Shown here piece by piece: positions 8,613 to 16,035 of a stretch of 33,719 nucleotides of DNA; position 1 is the stretch's first letter, and every line of letters begins with the position of its first letter. A program made the position numbers and the translations under genes. The notes under the pieces are model-generated. The model was not told where the DNA came from and ran no database searches. It worked only from the letters and a program-made list of their open reading frames with translations. This DNA comes from an uncultured Porphyromonadaceae bacterium (GTDB lineage: Bacteria > Bacteroidota > Bacteroidia > Bacteroidales > Muribaculaceae), in the NCBI GenBank assembly GCA_947175225.1, contig CAMWLX010000003.1, positions 1 to 33,719 of the forward strand. Direction: 5' to 3'.

Positions 8613-10120
8613 CTAACTTTTGTGGGTATGCGCTCGTCGGAGAGGATTGCGTCTACAGCAGCCCGCGTGTCAAATTCGACTTTTTCTTTTGTGAAGTCGG
8701 GAGTATTGAAAGAGAAAAGAGATTGCGTATAATACTCTTCCGGATTCTTCTGTGGCAAGAGGAAAGGTTTTGAGAATCTGCCCTTATCGTCAATGCTCGT
8801 TAGATAGAGATTGGAATATAGTCCATCTCCTCGGCGTGAGGTGAAGACTACCCAACGGCTATTGTCGCTCCAATTGTGGAAACTGTCGGCTTCATCACTG
8901 TTGATTTCTTCCACAGGGCGCGCCTCTCCCGTTGCAAGGTCGAGAAGCCACTGGTCAGATTCCTTATGCCAGATGCTGAAATAGCCATAGTCGCTGAGCG
9001 TAAAAAGCATATATTTCCCATCATATGATGGGCGCGGCCAAGTGACACTTTTGTCCATAGCTACAGCATTGAAAAGAGTATCTACCTGCGATCCGAATCG
9101 TCCGGTGTTTGGATCGAAAGCAATTCGGCAAAGGTTGTATTTCTCATCTTTATGTTCCAATGGGTAATTCTTTTGAAGGCATGTGGTGAAGTAGAGCCAT
9201 TTGCCGTCGGGGGAGAATGACGGGGTGTTTTCCGACCATGCCTTAGTATTCAGAAGAGTATCACGCAATATTTCATTCTTCTCGGTGTCATAGACTATCA
9301 CGTCTGACGACAGGTCGAACACTTCCAATCGCTTGTGTCCTGAGATATGGAATCCTTGACGGGTTTGGTTGGTTGAGAATGTGCAGTAGCGTCCTTCCGG
9401 ATGCCAGTATGGATAGACCATCGCGCCTCCGAGAGTATCATTTGAAGCCTTTAGCCACGTGCACTCCCCTTTCTTTGAGATCATCGTAGCCCCATGTTCA
9501 CCTCGCACATGGAATACGAAGTCTTTCGGATTTGTTCGGTTCGGGGTATGGCAATTATAGCACTGTCCATCGGTCATAGTGTTTTCGATAATTGCATCTT
9601 CAGCGAAATTGCTAAGATTTCGCTGATAGATTCCCATTTTGCTATACACTTCATAACCGGGAGCAATACGGCGATAAGTCAATCCATATTCATCCAAAGG
9701 GTATTGGCTCACATTGACAGGGAAATCTTCATATTGAATCCATTTGCCCTCAATTTTAGCGCATACTGATACTGTCAAAGTCTTTCCCTTGTTTTCTTCA
9801 ATAAGATTATGCCATTTGTCTATGTCGAAGTCAGCATATTTGCCATTGGAATGTAATTCCCCCCCATTTTCGCCCTTGACAGTCACATCTACACGCTCCG
9901 CACCTTCGACAGAGAAGTTGAGTGGAGCTATCTCAGCAGGGATCGTCACTCCAACATAATCAGGAAATATCGTGGGCAGGAAATTGACTTTCTTTACATC
10001 AGTTGGCTTTTCAACACAGCCCGTTAAAACAAACAACAGACAACATACAAAGCACTGCAAAGCATTGATTATCCTCTGTGTGCTCTCTGTGTGAGACTTA
10101 TATTTCATAGGATTATTCAT
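8609..10120 (-). CDS. Heme-c (CxxCH) TolB/PD40-like propeller lipoprotein, module 1
   Basis: 503 aa; lipobox VLTGC; IFPDYVGVTIPAEIAPLNF; CYNCH at 9548-9562; propeller repeats; 4-nt overlap with the downstream membrane gene. Confidence 0.85.
   Translation of the reverse strand: MNNPMKYKSHTESTQRIINALQCFVCCLLFVLTGCVEKPTDVKKVNFLPTIFPDYVGVTIPAEIAPLNFSVEGAERVDVTVKGENGGELHSNGKYADFDIDKWHNLIEENKGKTLTVSVCAKIEGKWIQYEDFPVNVSQYPLDEYGLTYRRIAPGYEVYSKMGIYQRNLSNFAEDAIIENTMTDGQCYNCHTPNRTNPKDFVFHVRGEHGATMISKKGECTWLKASNDTLGGAMVYPYWHPEGRYCTFSTNQTRQGFHISGHKRLEVFDLSSDVIVYDTEKNEILRDTLLNTKAWSENTPSFSPDGKWLYFTTCLQKNYPLEHKDEKYNLCRIAFDPNTGRFGSQVDTLFNAVAMDKSVTWPRPSYDGKYMLFTLSDYGYFSIWHKESDQWLLDLATGEARPVEEINSDEADSFHNWSDNSRWVVFTSRRGDGLYSNLYLTSIDDKGRFSKPFLLPQKNPEEYYTQSLFSFNTPDFTKEKVEFDTRAAVDAILSDERIPTKVR
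10073..10095. repeat. CCTCTGTGTGC-TCTCTGTGTGAG repeat inside signal-peptide coding region
   Basis: 22/23 identical to 33484-33506. Confidence 0.85.
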
Positions 10121-11885
10121 TGGAAATCAAATAATGGAAAAGAGTATGGCGGTGGGGCTCTATCAGCTCAGGATTTTTTGAGGTCCAGGCTTGTGCAAAG
10201 CCACGTAGCGATTGCTCCACCATCGGCGAGACCATATTTTTAGGGATTGGTTGCCCATTTTTCATAGAAATGAATGCCAGTGCCTGCTGTGCCAAAAGAG
10301 GATTATATTGCGGAAGCGATTCAGCTACAACACCCATATACTGCACAAACTTATCAAGATCACGCTGAAGAAGAGGATACAGAATCAGATATTGCCGGGC
10401 AAGATCATTGCCCGGGTCTTTGATGAAGAGCTGCCCCAATGTCTTGTCGAGTTCTGCTTCGCTGAAGAGATAGTCTTCGTCTATCATCCTTTGGCGAAGC
10501 TGACAATATATCGGGGGCGCTATTGCAGTGAGATCTTTTATCTGTTCAAGATTACGCTGCGCCCATTTCCTATAGAAGATAGTGTTTTCAAGCATCCGAA
10601 GGTATTTTTCCGCGAGCTTGTATTCTCCGCGGATCATCGCGATCTCGGCAAGTCGCTTTACTGCACGGCTGCTCTTATTATAGTTAGGAATTGCCTCCAT
10701 CCCTTCATAATAGAAGCGTTGGGCACTATTGATCATACCGAGTTGGAAGAATATTTCTGCGGTGGTCCAAGATGAGATAGCCTCTTTAGAAAAGGGAGGG
10801 ATTAATCCTTCAGTGCCGTTCTGATAATAGTCAAAGGCACGGGAGTCGAGCTGTCCGGTCATTCCTAATGCAAGGTTGGTCGCGCTGACGCTCAGAGGGA
10901 GATCCGGATTGTGGGCATCTGAGTATCTGAGTATTCCTTCCCAATCGTTGGCGCGGACCATATAGTCATAGTCGATCAAGCGGTAGGTAGTCTTGTCGTA
11001 AGATTTGGAATAACGAATTACTGCAGGAACCACCACAAATAAAACAAGGATAGGGAGGATTCTTTTCGTAGAAGCATTGCCACGCGCCATAAGATGCGCT
11101 GCGATTGGGACTATTACGCATAATGCCTCGAATATCAATTGGTAGCTATTTAAGACATCCGGAGTCAGTAGATACCCTATGCCAATCAATTGATATGAGA
11201 ATGGATAAGTGATAAAAATTGACCAAAGGTAGATATTAGCTATAATAGCCAATATAGCAACAGTAGCTACAATAGCTTTTTTACCGACAGATATTTGTCG
11301 GCTAGAGCACGTGAATGCGATGATGAGAAGGGTGAAGACTATCGTGATAGGACCTGCCACCCAATATAGCAGCGAGGTAGCCACTATCACCCGAAGGCAT
11401 TTTTCTGCACTCGGATAGTCATAATCTGTAGAGACATAGAGATATGTACCGAAAGTGACTATCAGAAGGGCTGTGATAAAACCGAGCGTCACATCCTGAT
11501 TGCCAAAAAATCGCCAAAGGAATGTGAGAGGAATGAGAGAGAGCAAGAGATTGTTTGTCTTCGAGTGTCCTGAAGTAAATTTATTGCAAATCACGTAGCA
11601 AGACAATCCAAACATGACCATCAGCAGACTCATCACAGCCCCCCCTATCCAATAATTATTGAAAAATTGAGTCAGGAATTCCCCTATGTATATAGCAATT
11701 CCGGCAGGACGCAAGGCGAATCCGGCAAAGTATGTGCCGGTGGTCTGAAACAGCTGCATTTCCTCCCGGTAGCCGAGAGCTGCCCGATACGGGAATGCCC
11801 AGAATAAGTATAGGGCGGCGGCAATCACCGCAAAGGCTACCGCGACAATATATTTTAAAGATGACTTTTGTATTTCTTTCGTCAT
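10113..11885 (-). CDS. Polytopic inner-membrane protein with C-terminal helical/TPR-like domain (DUF6057-like), module 1
   Basis: 590 aa; multiple TM segments; NLALGMTGQLDSRAFDYYQNGTEGLI; 8-nt overlap with downstream lipoprotein start. Confidence 0.77.
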   Translation of the reverse strand: MTKEIQKSSLKYIVAVAFAVIAAALYLFWAFPYRAALGYREEMQLFQTTGTYFAGFALRPAGIAIYIGEFLTQFFNNYWIGGAVMSLLMVMFGLSCYVICNKFTSGHSKTNNLLLSLIPLTFLWRFFGNQDVTLGFITALLIVTFGTYLYVSTDYDYPSAEKCLRVIVATSLLYWVAGPITIVFTLLIIAFTCSSRQISVGKKAIVATVAILAIIANIYLWSIFITYPFSYQLIGIGYLLTPDVLNSYQLIFEALCVIVPIAAHLMARGNASTKRILPILVLFVVVPAVIRYSKSYDKTTYRLIDYDYMVRANDWEGILRYSDAHNPDLPLSVSATNLALGMTGQLDSRAFDYYQNGTEGLIPPFSKEAISSWTTAEIFFQLGMINSAQRFYYEGMEAIPNYNKSSRAVKRLAEIAMIRGEYKLAEKYLRMLENTIFYRKWAQRNLEQIKDLTAIAPPIYCQLRQRMIDEDYLFSEAELDKTLGQLFIKDPGNDLARQYLILYPLLQRDLDKFVQYMGVVAESLPQYNPLLAQQALAFISMKNGQPIPKNMVSPMVEQSLRGFAQAWTSKNPELIEPHRHTLFHYLISNE

Positions 11886-11910
11886 GATGTCTGAATGGTC
11901 AATTGGATAG

Positions 11911-11941
11911 CAAAGATAATGATAATCCGCGACCTATGCAA
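11911..11941 (-). promoter_or_regulatory. Bacteroides-type promoter for the six-gene array
   Basis: Minus strand CTTG (TTG at 11939-11941), N20, TATCTTTG (11911-11918), about 26 nt before the 11885 start. Confidence 0.75.
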
Positions 11942-11952
11942 GAATTTGCATA
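11935..11952. promoter_or_regulatory. Inverted repeat overlapping the -33 element, possible operator
   Basis: TATGCAA-gaat-TTGCATA. Confidence 0.5.
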
Positions 11953-11980
11953 AAAAATCAGCCTCGCATAGAACGCTGAT
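11952..11980 (-). terminator. Intrinsic terminator after the DUF4369-like gene
   Basis: Minus strand ATCAGC-12 nt-GCTGAT followed by TTTTTTA. Confidence 0.6.
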
Positions 11981-11984
11981 AAAT

Positions 11985-12578
11985 TTATTCCGGATCGCCG
12001 TAGCGCTGGCGAAGGAGGTCGTAGGCTGTGCCGGGGCCTGTGGTGCGCATCAGGTCGTGGATAAGCTTGAGGTAGCTTTCGTTGAAGGTGCGGAGAGAGT
12101 CGGTGAGGGCGTTGGCATATACCGTGTCCCCTTGCTCTCGGAGATACTTGATGTGCTGTGATTGGTTCCACTGCACTTTGTCATGGTCCTGCTTTAAGAC
12201 TTTCCACGCCTGGAGAAGATCATTTTGAGGCGTCCCTTTGCCACTTGACATGCTATCGATCACTACAGTTATCTCCCCCGGCTCAGTCACTATAAGTAGA
12301 TCCTGAGTGCCATAACGGACACGCTTGTCGACAGTCACTCGCGCAAGAAACTCCCCCTTGTGTCCACGAAACTCGAATTTCCCATTTTTGATGACAGTTG
12401 AGTCCACTCCAATGCTATCCTCATAAGCCTTTGTGCCATACGGCACCAAAAAGACCCTCTCCCCATCGAGGCGAGACTGAGAAGTGGAGCCCTTGATTAT
12501 GTATTCATCCTTATGATCAGTGCAGCAGACCACTCCCGCACAGACAACTACCAATAATAAATAAACTAATTTTCTCAT
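11985..12578 (-). CDS. DUF4369-like lipoprotein without thioredoxin domain
   Basis: 197 aa; lipobox-like VVCC; YIIKGSTS...DGERVFL...VIKNGKFEFRG resembles the DUF4369 domain usually N-terminal to TlpA/AhpC-type thioredoxins. Confidence 0.65.
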   Translation of the reverse strand: MRKLVYLLLVVVCAGVVCCTDHKDEYIIKGSTSQSRLDGERVFLVPYGTKAYEDSIGVDSTVIKNGKFEFRGHKGEFLARVTVDKRVRYGTQDLLIVTEPGEITVVIDSMSSGKGTPQNDLLQAWKVLKQDHDKVQWNQSQHIKYLREQGDTVYANALTDSLRTFNESYLKLIHDLMRTTGPGTAYDLLRQRYGDPE

Positions 12579-12597
12579 GTTGTATTAAGTTATAAAA

Positions 12598-12622
12598 GAT
12601 GCGTGCCGTGAAGACACGCATC
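12598..12622 (-). terminator. Intra-operon hairpin, possible attenuator
   Basis: Minus strand GATGCGTG-9 nt-CACGCATC followed by TTTTATAA. Confidence 0.6.
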
Positions 12623-12646
12623 CTTTATAATGTTACGGATTTGGAA

Positions 12647-14143
12647 TTACTTACCAAACGACCACCATGTGCATTCGCTCCAACCGCCTGTGCCGGGAGC
12701 AGCATAGATTAGAACCATTGCATCTGTTCCAAGATAGCCGATTTCAAAGCTTGTTGGCATCTCTCCACCAGTATTGATGGCGAACGGCCAAAGGATAGCA
12801 CCTGCAGAAGTATTGAGTGTTCCTACACTGAAATTATCCGGATTTGGAGTCATGTCAAACGAGAATGAACCTGAACGAAGTTGGTTGCCATCCTTGCCAA
12901 ATACTGTAACGGATGCTTCGTCTTCGTTGAAGACCATCTTAGACGCCATATATTCCTCACCTGCTACATAAGCATCGCCGGCATGCTGCATCTGGCCTTC
13001 AAATTTGTCTGCGCATTCGCCATCATTCGGACCGCAACCCCACCAAGCGCCGTTGATGGCTCCTGTACCGTCTTGAGCTCCTGCCAGGTAGCCGCCGTTG
13101 CCCCATACAGCACCGCCGTTTACTTCTGTCGGTCTCCAGTGCCAGTCATGGGATGCAAGGATACCGCCGGCATCCTCATCGCTCATGAACGACCACCATG
13201 TGCACTCGCTCCAGCCTCCTGTGCCGGGTGCCGCATAGATGAGCACCATACGGGTTACATCAAGATACCCAATTTCAAATGCTGTAGGTTGCTCGCCCCC
13301 TGTATTGATGGCGAATGGCCATAGAATTGCACCTTCTGAAGTTTCGAGAGTTCCTCTTGAGAATGTATCAGCATTTGTAATCTCGTTATTGTTGTAGTCC
13401 TTGATAGCGAAAGAGCCTTCGTTGATCTTAACGCCTTCATTGCTGTAGGCTGTCAACGAACCATCCTCGTTGAACTCCATGTATGAGAGAGCGTAGCATT
13501 CACCTTTGATATCAGGCCAGCGAGAGCCTGCATGTTGAGTCTGGCCTTCGAATGTGTCGCCACAGTCACCGTCAATCGGACCGCAACCCCACCAAGCTCC
13601 GCTGATATTGTCACTGCCGTCTTGCTCGCCTGCGAGATAACCTCCGTTACCCCAAACAGCACCGCCGTTGGCACTTGTAGGCATCCATTTCCATTTCTTG
13701 ACACCGCTGTTTGACACAAGAACTTTTACAGCCGGGTCAAGAGCCTGAGCTACATTAAGTGTGAACTGCTTCTCAGCCACTACCTCTGTGCCGTCGGCAT
13801 TAAGATAGGAGAAGTATACCGACTGCAATGGATCGCTACCGCGAGATGGCATGTAGTAAACGATGCCACCTGCTCTACCATAAGAGAGAGTCTTCTTATC
13901 GCCATTCTTCATGTAGTAGACATTGACAGCAGAAACTCCGGGGAAGTTATACTGAATATAGTTGCCGGTCTCAGACGGAACATATTTCCCATCGACCAAA
14001 TCAAACTGACTGAAAGTAGCGCCATTCATAAGGGATTCCGAAGTCATGGTAGCAGACACGAAATCGCCTTCTGCCTTCTGGGGATCGCAAGAAGTAAGGA
14101 AAACCCCACCGGTCAAGGCTAATATAATTAGAGTCTTTTTCAT
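12647..14143 (-). CDS. PUL-type surface lipoprotein (SusE/F position) with tandem Trp/Gly/Cys-rich domain
   Basis: 498 aa; lipobox FLTSC; two copies of NGGAVWGNGGYLAGxQDG...GAWWGCGPxDGxCxDxFEGQxQHAG...GTGGWSECTWWSF. Confidence 0.8.
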   Translation of the reverse strand: MKKTLIILALTGGVFLTSCDPQKAEGDFVSATMTSESLMNGATFSQFDLVDGKYVPSETGNYIQYNFPGVSAVNVYYMKNGDKKTLSYGRAGGIVYYMPSRGSDPLQSVYFSYLNADGTEVVAEKQFTLNVAQALDPAVKVLVSNSGVKKWKWMPTSANGGAVWGNGGYLAGEQDGSDNISGAWWGCGPIDGDCGDTFEGQTQHAGSRWPDIKGECYALSYMEFNEDGSLTAYSNEGVKINEGSFAIKDYNNNEITNADTFSRGTLETSEGAILWPFAINTGGEQPTAFEIGYLDVTRMVLIYAAPGTGGWSECTWWSFMSDEDAGGILASHDWHWRPTEVNGGAVWGNGGYLAGAQDGTGAINGAWWGCGPNDGECADKFEGQMQHAGDAYVAGEEYMASKMVFNEDEASVTVFGKDGNQLRSGSFSFDMTPNPDNFSVGTLNTSAGAILWPFAINTGGEMPTSFEIGYLGTDAMVLIYAAPGTGGWSECTWWSFGK

Positions 14144-14163
14144 TTCTTTTCGTTTTTAAGGAA

Positions 14164-16005
14164 TTAGTAAACCGGTGTTCCTGACATGTTCCAATTCTGT
14201 GAATCGGAACCCCAACCCGGATTTTGCTTCAGCACCTCAGGATCAGCAATGATGTTGATCTGTGAGGTTGGTATCTGCAGGAAGCCGTTGGTCTCTGCAT
14301 AACGCTGAGCCCATGAGGAGGATGCGTGCTTCATGACTGTCCATCGACCTGTATAGTTGACAGCCGAACCGTTCTGCTTTTCAAGAGCTATCGCAGCAAG
14401 ACAGTTAGTGCCCCCGTCAATGCCCGACCAACGACGCAAGTCGTTGAAACGGATACCCTCGCCGTAGAGCTCCCAGCGACGTTCGTTCTTGATGTTATCC
14501 CATGAATAACCGGTTTTAGCCACGCCGGCACGCTCCTGAACTCGATTCATCATTGCAGGATCTCCAGACAACTCAGTGTGCATAAGCATCACGTCAGAAA
14601 GACGAAGAAGAATTATGTCTGTATAATGGTCACCCTGCATGGAGTTTCCATTCTGGTTGGTTGCCGTGCTGTACTTGGAACGGTAAACACCCCACCATGT
14701 GTAAGCATCTGCCTGTGCGTCAAATGTTGATTCCGCACATGTGACAGACATCCACTTTTTATTGTATTTACCGGTTTCTTCAGAGCAAGAGGTAGTGTAG
14801 GCAAAGTATTGAAGTTCGGTATCGCAATCAAGCACAGTCGCTTTCTTACGAGGATCGCTTGCCGGCCATTCGTTGACAGAATTCATATTGAAAACGCCCT
14901 GTCCCCAACCTTGACCGAAAGGCAAGGTCTCCATTGTGCCATTGGCCTTTCCGGCAGCGTCTTCGTCACAACGCAATCCGTTATAAAGAGCTGTCTGATT
15001 GACGAAGCCCATCTGGATAGTACCCTGATAAGAAGCCGCATTTGTAAACTGCACTTGGAAAAGCTGTTCTTTATTGCCGTTACCTGCCCAGAACTTTCCT
15101 TCTGCTGCAAGATCCTTCGTATATTCGTAGTCCGGAGCACTGAGTTCGTTGGTGTATTGCCAAAGCAGACGGAAGTCAGGGATAAGTTCAGCACCGGAAT
15201 TATTGATACAGTCGGCAAGATAATCGATCACCTGCTGTTTGCTCAGCGGACCATTGACACCTTCCTGCTCGGGAAGCTCTACGTCAGCGAGATTTGCTGT
15301 TGCAAGCTCACCGGCCTTATTGTAGAAGCCCTGATAGAACATATAGGCACGTGCGAGATATCCTTCTGCTGAGCCCTTCATGGCATGGCCGTCGCCCCAT
15401 GCGGTTGCGCCATGGCTCATAAGATTGGATGCAGAAACAAAGTCGGCTAAAATGTGGGGATAAATAATATCCTTTGCACTGACTTGCGGACACGGATCGG
15501 GAGCCGCAGATGCCCAGTAAGCCGGAATATCGCCCCAGAATTGGCAACCCCATAGATAGAAGAGACCACGCATAAAGTAGGCTTCGCCAAGGAGCTGGTT
15601 GCGTGTGGTTTCATTGCCGGTCCAGTCAAAAGCATCTACAGAGTAGATAATAGCGTTTGCTCGTGCTATCGCTACATATACGGCGTGCCATGCTTTATCA
15701 TAAAGTGATTCGCTATTTGTCATTAAGTGACCGATAGCATGACATTCGACGTCGCCGGTACCTCCGGCGCCGTTAGCATCATCAGACATAATGTCCCAAA
15801 CAAGCCATGGGGTCTGCAATGGAGCCTGATTTAGCTGATTCATCACTCCATAGAGTGCAGCCAATTCCTTATTTAGGTCTGAAGGCTGAGCCGGATAGTT
15901 GCTCGAATTGGCCTGTGTATAGTTGGTCGAGTCAAGGAAGTCCTCGCATGATGTCATTGTGAGTATCCCGACTGCGGCTAATGCAATCAAAAGATATTTT
16001 TTCAT
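14164..16005 (-). CDS. susD-like: SusD-family (RagB/SusD) outer-membrane lipoprotein
   Basis: 613 aa; lipobox TMTSC; LGEAYFMRGLFYLWGCQFWGDIP; RRWELYGEGIRFNDLRRW. Confidence 0.93.
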   Translation of the reverse strand: MKKYLLIALAAVGILTMTSCEDFLDSTNYTQANSSNYPAQPSDLNKELAALYGVMNQLNQAPLQTPWLVWDIMSDDANGAGGTGDVECHAIGHLMTNSESLYDKAWHAVYVAIARANAIIYSVDAFDWTGNETTRNQLLGEAYFMRGLFYLWGCQFWGDIPAYWASAAPDPCPQVSAKDIIYPHILADFVSASNLMSHGATAWGDGHAMKGSAEGYLARAYMFYQGFYNKAGELATANLADVELPEQEGVNGPLSKQQVIDYLADCINNSGAELIPDFRLLWQYTNELSAPDYEYTKDLAAEGKFWAGNGNKEQLFQVQFTNAASYQGTIQMGFVNQTALYNGLRCDEDAAGKANGTMETLPFGQGWGQGVFNMNSVNEWPASDPRKKATVLDCDTELQYFAYTTSCSEETGKYNKKWMSVTCAESTFDAQADAYTWWGVYRSKYSTATNQNGNSMQGDHYTDIILLRLSDVMLMHTELSGDPAMMNRVQERAGVAKTGYSWDNIKNERRWELYGEGIRFNDLRRWSGIDGGTNCLAAIALEKQNGSAVNYTGRWTVMKHASSSWAQRYAETNGFLQIPTSQINIIADPEVLKQNPGWGSDSQNWNMSGTPVY

Positions 16006-16035
16006 AATTTATATTGTTTCTCTTGATATTTAGAA

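Noticed and set aside
10212-10775. Plus-strand ORF of 187 aa
   Set aside because: Antisense to the module 1 membrane protein; shadow ORF without signal.
12647-14143. Assembly duplication inside the Trp-rich lipoprotein
   Set aside because: The two copies differ at many codons and in loop lengths, so this is an evolved domain duplication rather than an artefact.
14809-15372. Plus-strand ORF of 187 aa inside susD
   Set aside because: Antisense shadow ORF.
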